37,894 bases of DNA from an uncultured Paracoccaceae bacterium (GCA_945952025.1 CAMFGW010000027.1:1-37894), one strand, 5' to 3'. Shown: positions 24,956-33,234, counted from the stretch's first letter. Translations and numbers: made by a program. The notes: generated by a model from the sequence alone, not told the origin.

Positions 24956-25615
24956 ATGAACACGATCGCCGACCGCAAGGTCCCCTCGCACGAGGCGACC
25001 TACCTGCGCCTGCGCGACATGATCCTGACCGGGCGGCTGGTGCCGGGCCAGGCGGTGACGATCCAGGGCCTGACCCAGGCGCTCGGCGCCGGCATGACGC
25101 CGGTGCGCGAGGCGATCCGCCGCCTGACCGCCGAAGGGGCGCTGCACCTTCACGGCAACCGCCGCGTGTCGGTCCCGGACCTGAGCGCGCCGCATCTGGA
25201 CCAGATCGCCTTCGCCCGCCTGACGATCGAGCCGCGCATCGCCGAACTGGCAGCCCCACGCCTGACGGACGCGCAGATCGCCGAGCTGGCCCGCATCGAC
25301 GCGCTGATCGTGCCCGCGATCGCCGCCCACGACATCTCGGCCTATCTGACCGCGAACCATCTCTTCCACTTCACGCTCTACGAGGCGTCGGGCGCCCAGA
25401 TCCTGGTCGACATGGCCCAGTCGCTCTGGCTGCGGTTCGGGCCGTCGCTGAGGATCGTTGCGGAAAACCACCGGCAAAGCCCGCTGCCCGACCGCCACAT
25501 GGACGCGCTGGCTGCCCTCAGGGCCGGTGACGGGCCGGCGCTCGCGGCCGCGGTGCGGTCCGACATCGAACAGGGGATCGAGCAGGTCCGCGCCCAGGTC
25601 GCCCGGTCGGGCTGA
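24956..25615 (+). CDS. GntR-family regulator, FCD subfamily
   Basis: 219 residues: N-terminal winged helix-turn-helix (about 12-75, with TPVREAIRRLTAEGAL, the classic GntR recognition helix) and an all-helical FCD ligand domain (about 85-210) with histidines at typical metal/ligand places (NHLFHFTLYE, ENHRQ, RHMDALAALRAGD). FCD regulators bind small carboxylates or amines and usually repress. A palindrome TTGATCAA lies at its own start site and another in front of the aminotransferase gene, so it very likely controls both. GGAGG (24943-24947) precedes ATG. The effector may be a polyamine or an aminotransferase product, by context only. Confidence 0.92.
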   Translation: MNTIADRKVPSHEATYLRLRDMILTGRLVPGQAVTIQGLTQALGAGMTPVREAIRRLTAEGALHLHGNRRVSVPDLSAPHLDQIAFARLTIEPRIAELAAPRLTDAQIAELARIDALIVPAIAAHDISAYLTANHLFHFTLYEASGAQILVDMAQSLWLRFGPSLRIVAENHRQSPLPDRHMDALAALRAGDGPALAAAVRSDIEQGIEQVRAQVARSG

Positions 25616-25632
25616 GCGCCACCGCTCCAAAA

Positions 25633-25673
25633 TTTGATCAAAATATTGACTTCCCCGCCCGCGACCCTATGCT
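25633..25673 (+). promoter_or_regulatory. Promoter and palindromic operator of the aminotransferase gene
   Basis: TTGACT (25646-25651), 16-bp spacer, TATGCT (25668-25673). The perfect 10-bp palindrome TTTGATCAAA (25633-25642) lies 3 bp upstream of the -35, matching the site at the GntR promoter. Confidence 0.65.
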
Positions 25674-25743
25674 TGGGGATACCGCAGCACGCCTGCCACC
25701 CTATCCCCCCGTCCAACTTCCCGTGACGAAAGCGAGGCCCGCC

Positions 25744-27138
25744 ATGAACAAGATCACCAACCATATGCCGACGGCAGAGCTTCAGGCGCTCGACGCAGCG
25801 CACCACATGCACCCCTTCACCGAGAACGCCGCACTGGCCCGCAAGGGCGCCCGCATCATGGTGCGCGGCGAGGGCGTCTTCGTGACCGACACCGAAGGCC
25901 ACAAGATCCTCGACGGCATGGCCGGCCTCTGGTGCGTCAACATCGGCTATGGCCGGACCGAGCTTGGCGATGTCGCCAAGCGCCAGATGGACGAGCTGGC
26001 CTATTACAACACCTTCTTCCAGACGAGCCATGTCCCCGCCATCGCGCTTGCCGCGAAGCTGGCGGAACTCGCGCCCGGCAACCTGAACCATGTGTTCTTC
26101 GCCGGCTCCGGCTCGGAAGCCAACGACACCAACATCCGCGCCGTGCGCCGCTACTGGGACATCAAGGGCCAGCCCGAAAAGCGCGTGATCATCGCCCGGA
26201 AGAACGGCTACCACGGCTCGACCATGGGTGGCGGCTCGCTTGGCGGCATGTCGCCGATCTGGGCGACGGGCGGCATGATCGACGGGATCGAGCATATCGG
26301 CGAGCCCAACTGGTGGGCGCAGGGCGGCGACATGACGCCCGAGGAGTTCGGCCTGATGCGCGCGCGCGAGCTGGAAACGAAGATCCTGGAGCTTGGCGCC
26401 GACAAGGTCGCGGCCTTCATCGGCGAGCCGATCCAGGGCGCGGGCGGCGTCATCGTGCCGCCGTCGACCTACTGGCCGGAAATCCAGCGTATCGTCGACA
26501 AGTATGGCATCCTTCTGATTGCGGACGAGGTCATCACCGGCTTCGGCCGCACCGGCAACTGGTTCGGCAGCCAGACGTTGGGCATCCGCCCCGACATCAT
26601 GACCATCGCCAAGGGCCTGTCGTCGGGCTACCAGCCGATCGGCGGCTCGATCATGAGCGACGGTGTGGCCGAGGTTCTGGGCAGCCACGGCGACTTCAAC
26701 CACGGCTACACCTATTCCGGCCATCCGGTCGCGGCGGCCGTCGCGCTCGAGAACCTGCGCATCATCGAGGAAGAGGGCATGATCGAGCATGTCCGCGACG
26801 TGGCGCACCCCTATCTGGCCACGCGCTGGCAGGAGCTGACCGACCATCCGCTGGTGGGCGAGGCCAAGCTCGTCGGCCTGATGGGCTCGATCGCGCTCAC
26901 GCCCGACAAGGCCAAGCGGGCGAAGTTTGCCTTGGAAACCGGCACGGTCGGCTACCGCTGCCGCGAGCGCTGCTTTGCCAACAACCTCATCATGCGCCAT
27001 GTCGGCGACCGCATGATCATCTCGCCGCCCCTGGTCATCAAGCCCGAGGAGATCGACGTGCTGATCGAGCGCGCGCGCAAGTCCCTGGACGAGACGCACA
27101 AGGCGCTGGTGGCCGACGGGATGATGGTCGCGGGCTGA
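25744..27138 (+). CDS. spuC: Class III aminotransferase, SpuC-like (polyamine:pyruvate)
   Basis: PLP fold-type I transaminase of 464 residues. Strong family landmarks: HPFTENAAL then DGMAGLWCVNIGYGR near the N-terminus, FFAGSGSEANDT (phosphate-binding region), FIGEPIQGAGGVIVPP, ADEVITGFGRTG, and the Schiff-base lysine Lys290 in TIAKGLSSGY. These match putrescine/spermidine-pyruvate aminotransferase (SpuC) of Pseudomonas closely, though beta-alanine, taurine and other omega-amine transaminases share much of them. ATG 25744 is used; the earlier in-frame ATG at 25669 lies within the promoter -10. With the PotABCD-type importer 12-16 kb upstream, polyamine use is a fair inference. Monocistronic, with its own terminator. 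Confidence 0.87.
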   Translation: MNKITNHMPTAELQALDAAHHMHPFTENAALARKGARIMVRGEGVFVTDTEGHKILDGMAGLWCVNIGYGRTELGDVAKRQMDELAYYNTFFQTSHVPAIALAAKLAELAPGNLNHVFFAGSGSEANDTNIRAVRRYWDIKGQPEKRVIIARKNGYHGSTMGGGSLGGMSPIWATGGMIDGIEHIGEPNWWAQGGDMTPEEFGLMRARELETKILELGADKVAAFIGEPIQGAGGVIVPPSTYWPEIQRIVDKYGILLIADEVITGFGRTGNWFGSQTLGIRPDIMTIAKGLSSGYQPIGGSIMSDGVAEVLGSHGDFNHGYTYSGHPVAAAVALENLRIIEEEGMIEHVRDVAHPYLATRWQELTDHPLVGEAKLVGLMGSIALTPDKAKRAKFALETGTVGYRCRERCFANNLIMRHVGDRMIISPPLVIKPEEIDVLIERARKSLDETHKALVADGMMVAG

Positions 27139-27163
27139 CGCTAAACGACTGCAAACGTCACAG

Positions 27164-27190
27164 GGGCCGGCGGCAACGCCGGCCCTTTTT
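27164..27190 (+). terminator. Intrinsic terminator of the aminotransferase gene
   Basis: Perfect 9-bp stem GGGCCGGCG (27164-27172) / CGCCGGCCC (27177-27185), GCAA tetraloop, five T residues. Confidence 0.96.
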
Positions 27191-27341
27191 CATCAAAATC
27201 CCACTTCCGCCGCGTCATTGTTGCCGCATTGCGACAAATACGGCGGGAAAATGTGGCAAAATCTTGGTCGTCTGTTCGTTTTGCCTTAAAGAAACCTTGA
27301 TAGGTCAAATCGACCCGCGCTTCGTTTGGAGACGACACGCT

Positions 27342-28019
27342 ATGAAGAGCCTGATTCTTGCCCTGGGCCTGATCGCCGCCCCCCTGCTTGCGCCGCTGTC
27401 GGCCAACGCGCTGAGCGTGACCACCGTGGCCCAGAACGCCGCAGCCTGGGCACAGGTCAACACGCAAGGCACGGTGACCCTGCCCAAGGGCGGCACCTGG
27501 ACTTCGGCGCCGATCCAGATGCCCGACACCTCTTTCCCGCAGATCGACCCCTGCGTCTCGTTCTGCTCGCCCTTCGATCCGAAAGTCTTTGGTACGGGCC
27601 AGTCGATCGGCGCCACGCCGCTGGCCAACTGGCAGACGATTCCCTTCTGGGCGACCTGGCAAACGCCGGACCGCTCAAACACCAACATCCTGTCCTTCGG
27701 CACCGTTCAGAAAGGCCTGGGGCTCCTCTGGGGGTCGATGGACGTGGGCAACCTGATCGAGTTCGTGCTGAACGGCAAAGTGGTCGGCACGCTGGCCGGC
27801 GACCAGCTGCCGGGCGTGACCATCGGCAATCCCGGACGTGGCGCGGCGCTCATCAGCGTCTCGAACCTCTTCTTCAACGAGGTCCGTTTCTCGTCGACCA
27901 GCGGCGGGTTCGAATATTCCAACATCACCGCCTCGCCGGTGCCGCTGCCCCTGCCGGTCTTCGGCCTGATGGCGGGGCTGGGCGGCCTGGCCCTGATCCG
28001 CGGCCGCCGCCGCGCCTGA
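27342..28019 (+). CDS. Exported protein with VPLPA-type C-terminal sorting tail
   Basis: 225 residues, function unknown. A Sec signal peptide (about 1-23, ending SANA) precedes a Ser/Thr/Gly-rich middle with two cysteines (CVSFC, about 67-71), likely a disulphide in the periplasm. The last 26 residues are VPLPLPV, a hydrophobic Gly/Leu helix and RGRRRA, the layout of VPLPA/PEP-CTERM tails processed by exosortase-type systems and linked to exopolysaccharide production. GGAGA lies 10 bases before ATG. It has its own terminator and stands 420 bp before the polysaccharide genes. No exosortase gene is in the window. Confidence 0.8.
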   Translation: MKSLILALGLIAAPLLAPLSANALSVTTVAQNAAAWAQVNTQGTVTLPKGGTWTSAPIQMPDTSFPQIDPCVSFCSPFDPKVFGTGQSIGATPLANWQTIPFWATWQTPDRSNTNILSFGTVQKGLGLLWGSMDVGNLIEFVLNGKVVGTLAGDQLPGVTIGNPGRGAALISVSNLFFNEVRFSSTSGGFEYSNITASPVPLPLPVFGLMAGLGGLALIRGRRRA

Positions 28020-28040
28020 TCGTCCGGCGTGACTTTGTGG

Positions 28041-28070
28041 ACCCGGCGCCGACCTGGCGCCGGGTCTTTT
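28041..28070 (+). terminator. Intrinsic terminator after the VPLPA-tail gene
   Basis: Perfect 10-bp stem ACCCGGCGCC (28041-28050) / GGCGCCGGGT (28056-28065), 5-nt loop, then CTTTTCTT. Confidence 0.95.
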
Positions 28071-28441
28071 CTTGCCGAGTTGCCCTGGGTAGCCCTGGTC
28101 GGGACAAATTCCTTCTGATGCGAGATCTGCAACAATTCCCCTTGTTCGGCCTGCATTTTTCAGGCTCTAGCACTAGTGGGGTGAAGCCGATTGACGTAGA
28201 GTCCGCCCCAACAGATTGTGATTTCACGGGAGTGTTCCCAGCCATGTATTGTGGTGAGGGAAGTCATTTTTTGAGGACGAACCGGAGTTCCGGGGGTGGC
28301 GTTTTTGGCACCCCTTTCGGGCCCGGACCATTTGATAACCGCCGCCGGTCCTTGTCGGGGGCATCTATTACGAGGCTGATTGTGCCGCTCCCATTTTCCG
28401 CGCCTGTCGGCGCGTCGCCCCAGTCCGCGGGCAGCCTTCCC
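28071..28441. other. Non-coding upstream region of the polysaccharide genes
   Basis: About 370 bp with visibly lower GC than its surroundings. The epimerase frame stays open across it but has no family-like sequence or ribosome site, so it is treated as non-coding. Visible structure: CACTAGTG palindrome (28171-28178), TTGACG (28191-28196) as a possible -35 with only a poor -10 (GATTGT, 28214-28219), CCGGA-N2-TCCGG palindrome (28282-28293), and a 6-bp hairpin GGGGTG/CACCCC (28293-28314) followed by TTT. This would suit a regulated leader, but no firm promoter can be named. Confidence 0.45.
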
Positions 28442-29362
28442 ATGAAGACCATCCTTGTTGCCGGTGGCGCGGGCTTCATCGGCTCGCACCTGGTCGACCG
28501 GCTTCTGGGCCTTGGCCACCGGGTCATCTGCCTGGACGATTTCTCGACCGGGCGGATGAGCAACGTGGGCGCGCACGCCGATAACCTTCGATTCACCTTG
28601 ATGCGTCAGGATGCCGGGGAATCGATCCGGGTCGCGGGGGCACTGGACGAGATCTACGTCCTAACCGCGGCCGAAGCGCCGCAGAAAGCCAGAATGGCCC
28701 CCTTCGACATGTTCCGCACGGCGCTTCTGGGCACGCTGTCGCTTCTCGACCTTGCCCGCCAGCGCAATGCCCGCATCCTGATCGGTTCGTCCGGCGCCAT
28801 CTACGGCGGCCCGGCCGGCACCACGCCCGTGTCCGAGGACACGGTGATGACCGGCAGCCGCCCCGCCGCCGAAACCTCGCGCCTGTCCGAAGGACTGGCC
28901 CTGGCCCATGCCGCCCAGCACAGCACCGACCTGCGCATCGCGCGCATCTTCGGCACCTACGGCGCCCGGCAATGTTCGAAGTCCGGCCCGGTCGCGGCCT
29001 TCCTCGCGCTCGCCGCCAGCCGCCGCCCCCTGTCGCCGCCCGCAGGCTCGCTCTTCAGCCTGACCCATGTCGACGACATGGTCGACGGGCTGGTGCGGCT
29101 CATGGCCTCGGACGAGGCGCGGCCGGTGAACCTTGGGCAAAGCGACGGCATCTCGGCCGAGGCGCTGGCGGCCGCGATCGGTCAGGCGACCGGCGCGACC
29201 ATCGGCGCACCCTCGCGTCCGATCACGGTCGACGCCCACGCCCCCCTGCCGAACATCGCCCGCGCCCGGACCTCGCTTGGCTGGACCCCGGCCGTCGACC
29301 TGGCCGAGGGGCTGTCCCGCACCCTGCCCGGCGACCGGCATGTGGTCGGAGCCGTGGCATGA
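28442..29362 (+). CDS. NAD-dependent epimerase/dehydratase-like protein, catalytic residues missing
   Basis: 306 residues of the extended SDR type, nearest to UDP-glucuronate decarboxylase/nucleotide-sugar epimerases. The NAD site GGAGFIG (8-14) and the SSGAIYGG strand are intact, but the catalytic YxxxK is replaced: the aligned positions are Ala142 and Ser146 in PAAETSRLSEG. The protein may bind NAD and a sugar nucleotide without normal chemistry, or act as a structural partner of the adjacent GalE. ATG 28442 begins MKTILVAGGAGFIGSH, the family start, but without a clear ribosome site. The stop overlaps galE by 4 bp (ATGA), so the two are coupled. Confidence 0.83.
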   Translation: MKTILVAGGAGFIGSHLVDRLLGLGHRVICLDDFSTGRMSNVGAHADNLRFTLMRQDAGESIRVAGALDEIYVLTAAEAPQKARMAPFDMFRTALLGTLSLLDLARQRNARILIGSSGAIYGGPAGTTPVSEDTVMTGSRPAAETSRLSEGLALAHAAQHSTDLRIARIFGTYGARQCSKSGPVAAFLALAASRRPLSPPAGSLFSLTHVDDMVDGLVRLMASDEARPVNLGQSDGISAEALAAAIGQATGATIGAPSRPITVDAHAPLPNIARARTSLGWTPAVDLAEGLSRTLPGDRHVVGAVA

Positions 29363-30369
29363 GCGCGCTTCAGGGACAGACCATCCTCGTCACCGGCGGC
29401 GCCGGCTTCATCGGCTCGCACGCCTGCAAGGCCATCGCCAGGGCAGGCGGCCGCCCCGTCGCCTTCGACAACCTGTCGACGGGCCATGCCGACGCAGTGA
29501 AATGGGGCCCGCTGGTCCGGGCCGACGTGCGCGATGCCGCCGCCGTCGCCACCGCGCTGCACAGCCACGGCGCAACCGCGATCATCCATTTCGCGGCCTC
29601 GGCCTATGTGGGAGAGTCGGTGACGAACCCCGCGCTCTACTATGACAACAACGTCGGCGGCATGATCGGCCTTCTGGCCGGCGCGCGGGCGGCGAATGTC
29701 GGGCGCATCGTCTTTTCCTCCAGCTGCGCGACCTACGGCATCCCCGACCGCCTGCCGATCACCGAAGACACGCCCCAGCGGCCGATCAACCCCTATGGCC
29801 GCACCAAGCTGATCTGCGAGGAGATGCTGCGCGACCATGATGCGGCCTACGACCTGCGCTTCGTCGCATTGCGCTACTTCAACGCCGCCGGCGCCGACCC
29901 CGAGGGCGAGCTTGGCGAACGTCACGATCCCGAAACCCACCTCCTGCCGCTGGCGCTCCGCGCGGCGGCGGGCGGGCGCGGCCTGACCGTCTTCGGCGAC
30001 GATTACCCGACCGCCGACGGCACCTGCATCCGCGACTATATCCATGTGAGCGACCTGGCCCACGCCCATGTGCTGGCGCTCGGCTACCTGACCGGGGGCG
30101 GCGCCTCGGTCGCGCTGAACCTTGGAACCGGGCGCGGCCAGTCGATCATTGAGGTCGCGGAGGCCATCCGCGCCATGACCGGCCGCCCCGTGCCGATGAC
30201 CTTCGCCGACCGCCGGCCGGGCGATCCGCCGGAACTGACCGCCGACCCGAGCCGCGCGCGCGAAGTCCTGGGCTTCGTCGCCAGCCGGTCGCACATCACG
30301 ACACTCGTGGCCGACGCCGCGCCCTGGTTCGGCCTTTCGGCCGACACGCGCCTGCGGAAGGAGGCCTGA
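29359..30369 (+). CDS. galE: UDP-glucose 4-epimerase
   Basis: Interconverts UDP-glucose and UDP-galactose in the cytoplasm, supplying sugar nucleotides for polysaccharide. 336 residues, normal size. NAD site GGAGFIG (13-19), catalytic YGRTK (Tyr146, Lys150), SSSCATYG strand, and GalE-type landmarks (HFAASAYVGESV, YFNAAGADPEGELGE, CIRDYIHVSDLA). It sits between the degenerate epimerase (4-bp overlap) and the membrane glycosyltransferase (1-bp gap), so its job here is most likely exopolysaccharide precursor supply rather than galactose catabolism. Confidence 0.93.
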   Translation: MSALQGQTILVTGGAGFIGSHACKAIARAGGRPVAFDNLSTGHADAVKWGPLVRADVRDAAAVATALHSHGATAIIHFAASAYVGESVTNPALYYDNNVGGMIGLLAGARAANVGRIVFSSSCATYGIPDRLPITEDTPQRPINPYGRTKLICEEMLRDHDAAYDLRFVALRYFNAAGADPEGELGERHDPETHLLPLALRAAAGGRGLTVFGDDYPTADGTCIRDYIHVSDLAHAHVLALGYLTGGGASVALNLGTGRGQSIIEVAEAIRAMTGRPVPMTFADRRPGDPPELTADPSRAREVLGFVASRSHITTLVADAAPWFGLSADTRLRKEA

Positions 30370-30370
30370 G

Positions 30371-32203
30371 ATGAAGCGCCCCCTGCCCCGCACGCCCCGC
30401 ATGGCACCCAAGCCCTTCAGCCCGCCGCGTTACCTGACGCCGCTCCTGACCGGGACCAGGCGCTGGAAATACCGCATTGCGGCCGTCCTCTGGGTCGCCT
30501 CGGCCATCTTCTTCTGGTCCTGGTGGCTGCAACCCGGCCATGTGATCGGCATGGGTCGCTTCGTCGCCTCGACCCTGTGCCTTGCCTGGATCTACTTCCT
30601 GCAGGCCTATTGCCTCTTCATCTTCCTGAACGGCGCGCGTTCGTCCGCGCCGCGCCCCGCGATCGGCCAATGGCATGTGGCGATGATCGTCACCAAGACG
30701 CCCGGCGAGCCGCTCTCGGTCCTGAAAAAGACCCTGACGGCGATGCTGGCCCAGGACTATCCGCACGACACCTGGCTTGCCGACGAGGATCCCGCGCCCG
30801 AAACCATCGCCTGGTGCGAGGAGAACGGCGTCAGGATTTCCAGCCGCAAGGGGGTCGAGGACTACCACCGCGCCACCTGGCCGCGCCGCACGCGCTGCAA
30901 GGAAGGCAACCTCGCCTATTTCTACGACCGCTTCGGCTATGACGCCTATGACATCGTGGTGCAGCTCGACGCCGACCATGTGCCCCAGCCGGGCTACCTG
31001 ATCGAGATGCTGCGCCCCTTCGCCGACCCCGACGTGGGCTATGTCAGCGCGCCGTCGATCTGCGACGCGAACGCCGACGAAAGCTGGGCCGCCCGCGCCC
31101 GCCTCGACAGCGAGGCGACGTTCCATGGCCTGCTGCAGGCCGGCTACACCCGGCTTCTGACCCCGATCTGCATCGGCTCGCACTATGCCGTGCGGACCGA
31201 GGCGCTGCGCCGCATCGGCGGCCTTGGCCCCGACCTGGCCGAGGATCATTCGACGACGCTTCTGATGGCGGCCGGTGGCTGGAAGGGCGTCCATGCGATC
31301 GACGCCATCGCCTATGGCGACGGGCCCGCGAACGTCGCCGACCTGGCGACCCAGGAATTCCAGTGGTCGCGCTCGCTCGTCACCATCCTCTTCACCTATA
31401 CGCCGCGCTACCTGAAGCGCCTGCCGGCGCGGCTGAAGTTCCTCTTCCTTCTGGGCCAGGTCTGGTATCTGACCTTCTCGGCGATGATGGTGTTCCTTTA
31501 CCTGTCGCCCATCGTGGCGCTGGGCCTCGACATCCGCTTCGCGAACGTCTCCTACCCGGCCTTCGTGGGGCACAATTCGCTGACGATCCTCGTCCTGATC
31601 TGGTTCGCCTTCCAGATCCGCCGCGACGGCTTCTTCCGCCCCTACGACGGCAAGATCCTGAGCCGCGAGAAGATCCTGTTCGCCTATCTGCAATGGCCCT
31701 GGGCCGCCTGGGGCTGCCTGATGGCGATGCGCGACCGGATCACCGGGCGATTCGTCGACTTCCGCGTCACGCCGAAGGGCACTGCGGCCACGAAGCGCCT
31801 GCCATCGAAGGTGGTAGGGGTCTACCTGGTGCTTGCGATCGGCGCCCTGATGCCGGTCCTGATGATCGACAATGTCGATGACGCCCAGGGCTTCTATGTC
31901 CTGTCGCTGGTCAATGCCGCGATCTATTCCTCGATCGTCCTGTCGATCGTCGTGCGGCACCTGCGCGATTGCGGCTTCGGTCTGCGCGACCAGTGGCGCG
32001 CCACGACCTTCCAACTCGGCTCGGTCACGGCGCTGATGCTTCTCCTGGCGCTCGCCATGGTTGCTCGCGGCGCGCAGAGCGCCTATGCGCTCAGCATGGG
32101 CCTGTCGCCCATACAGCTTGCCAGCCCCGAATACCCATTATCTGGGGCCGGAATGGACCTGACGACCAAGATACGTTACAAATTCGACCCGCAGTGGAAC
32201 TGA
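30371..32203 (+). CDS. Membrane glycosyltransferase family 2, cellulose-synthase-like
   Basis: 610 residues, inner membrane. Two hydrophobic segments (about 34-53 and 64-86) precede a GT2 catalytic domain (about 105-340), and several more follow (about 357-386, 400-415, 480-500, 510-535, 550-575). Nucleotide-sugar motifs: ADED near 137, DxD at 200-202 (DADH), ED at 291-292, and QEFQW at 328-332, in the place of the QxxRW motif of processive synthases. Last residues are a short periplasmic or cytoplasmic tail. AAGGAGG precedes ATG. Followed by GH26, a pairing that recalls synthase-hydrolase pairs of cellulose and mixed-linkage glucan systems. No PilZ domain is seen. The polymer is unknown. Confidence 0.88.
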   Translation: MKRPLPRTPRMAPKPFSPPRYLTPLLTGTRRWKYRIAAVLWVASAIFFWSWWLQPGHVIGMGRFVASTLCLAWIYFLQAYCLFIFLNGARSSAPRPAIGQWHVAMIVTKTPGEPLSVLKKTLTAMLAQDYPHDTWLADEDPAPETIAWCEENGVRISSRKGVEDYHRATWPRRTRCKEGNLAYFYDRFGYDAYDIVVQLDADHVPQPGYLIEMLRPFADPDVGYVSAPSICDANADESWAARARLDSEATFHGLLQAGYTRLLTPICIGSHYAVRTEALRRIGGLGPDLAEDHSTTLLMAAGGWKGVHAIDAIAYGDGPANVADLATQEFQWSRSLVTILFTYTPRYLKRLPARLKFLFLLGQVWYLTFSAMMVFLYLSPIVALGLDIRFANVSYPAFVGHNSLTILVLIWFAFQIRRDGFFRPYDGKILSREKILFAYLQWPWAAWGCLMAMRDRITGRFVDFRVTPKGTAATKRLPSKVVGVYLVLAIGALMPVLMIDNVDDAQGFYVLSLVNAAIYSSIVLSIVVRHLRDCGFGLRDQWRATTFQLGSVTALMLLLALAMVARGAQSAYALSMGLSPIQLASPEYPLSGAGMDLTTKIRYKFDPQWN

Positions 32204-32246
32204 TCGCATAAGGTCAGACCCGCGGAGAACACCAGAGGATCGAGAG

Positions 32247-33143
32247 ATGTGGAAACCCCTTGCGAGCGCCGTCGCCCTGGCCCTGTGCCTGTCGACCGGC
32301 CCCGCGCCGCTCGCGGCGCAACAGTCGGTGTCGCCGCCCGGTGATGTTCCCTGGGGGGCCTATGACCCCAACGGCGACTTTACCAACGACCCCGTGCCCG
32401 TCATCGAGCATCTGTTCCTGCCGTGGGAAGACGTCTACCTGCCGTCCCTGAACGAGGCCGACGCCTACGCCCAGGCCCACCACCGCGCGCTTCTGATCAC
32501 GCTCGAACCCTGGACCTGGTCGCGGAGCGAGCGCAACACCGCCCAGCACCTCCGGAACGGCATCGCCGCCGGCGACTATGACGCCAACATGCGCCAGATC
32601 TGCACCGTCATGGGCAGCCTGAAAAGCAACGTGACGCTGCGCTGGGCCCATGAAATGGAAGACAAGTCGGGCCAGTTCATCTGGTCGGGCTGGCCACCCA
32701 AGGACTATATCTCGGCCTTCCAGCGCATGATCACCATCTGCCGCAAGGCCGCGCCCTCGATCCGCATCATGTGGTCGCCGATGGGCGAGCCGGGGCTCGA
32801 GGACTATTACCCGGGTGACGACTATGTCGATGTGGTGGGTATCTCGGTCTTTGGCCTGCAGGCCTGGGACCAGGCCAAGTTCAGCCACGACCGCAGCTAT
32901 GTCGAGGTCATGGGCCCGAAATACGAGCGCGCCGCCAGGTTCGGCAAGCCCGTCGTCGTCGCCGAACTCGGCTATTCCGGCTCGCAGGCCTATGTCGACG
33001 CCTGGGAGAAATCGGTGCGCGTGACCCGGCCCGAATATCCCAACCTGGTCGGCGTAGTCTATTACGACCAGCGTGAGGTCTACCCCTGGCCCGAGGGCTT
33101 CGGCCTGCCCGACTGGCGAATCAACAGCCGCGTCATCAAGTAA
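32247..33143 (+). CDS. Secreted glycoside hydrolase, GH26-like
   Basis: 298 residues with a signal peptide (about 1-25, ending PLAA before QQSVSPP). TIM-barrel hydrolase resembling GH26 beta-mannanase/endo-glucanase: acid/base Glu136 in RWAHEME and nucleophile Glu240 in VVVAELGYSG, preceded by the typical VDVVGISVFG strand. It lies 43 bp after the GT2 gene in the same direction, so it probably trims or releases the polymer made by that synthase in the periplasm, as hydrolases do in other exopolysaccharide operons. Substrate linkage (beta-1,4-mannan, beta-glucan or other) cannot be read from sequence. Ends in a strong terminator. Confidence 0.87.
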   Translation: MWKPLASAVALALCLSTGPAPLAAQQSVSPPGDVPWGAYDPNGDFTNDPVPVIEHLFLPWEDVYLPSLNEADAYAQAHHRALLITLEPWTWSRSERNTAQHLRNGIAAGDYDANMRQICTVMGSLKSNVTLRWAHEMEDKSGQFIWSGWPPKDYISAFQRMITICRKAAPSIRIMWSPMGEPGLEDYYPGDDYVDVVGISVFGLQAWDQAKFSHDRSYVEVMGPKYERAARFGKPVVVAELGYSGSQAYVDAWEKSVRVTRPEYPNLVGVVYYDQREVYPWPEGFGLPDWRINSRVIK

Positions 33144-33200
33144 ATTCCAGCGCGGGGCGCCGAAACGGCGCTCGCCGGGGGTTCAAAGTTTCGTGATTGG

Positions 33201-33234
33201 AACAAAGGGGCGAGCAATCGCCCCTTTGTTTTTG
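33201..33234 (+). terminator. Intrinsic terminator of the polysaccharide operon
   Basis: Perfect 13-bp stem AACAAAGGGGCGA (33201-33213) / TCGCCCCTTTGTT (33218-33230), GCAA tetraloop, followed by TTTG. A/T ends make it active in both directions. Confidence 0.96.

Noticed and set aside
25378-27099. 573-codon minus-strand open frame antisense to the aminotransferase gene
   Set aside because: GC-rich shadow of the class III aminotransferase frame; composition is His/Asp/Arg-rich and non-family.
27251-27268. Sigma-54-like element (TGGC...TTGG) upstream of the VPLPA-tail gene
   Set aside because: GG-N10-GT instead of GG-N10-GC at -24/-12; too weak to call, although sigma-54 control is known for some PEP-CTERM genes.
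27326-28441. 372-codon in-frame extension upstream of the degenerate epimerase
   Set aside because: It reads the VPLPA-tail gene in a wrong frame and then the low-GC intergenic region; MKTILVAGGAGFIG at 28442 is the natural start.
30296-32014. 572-codon minus-strand open frame antisense to the GT2 gene
   Set aside because: Shadow frame; the plus-strand GT2 motifs and membrane segments are unambiguous.
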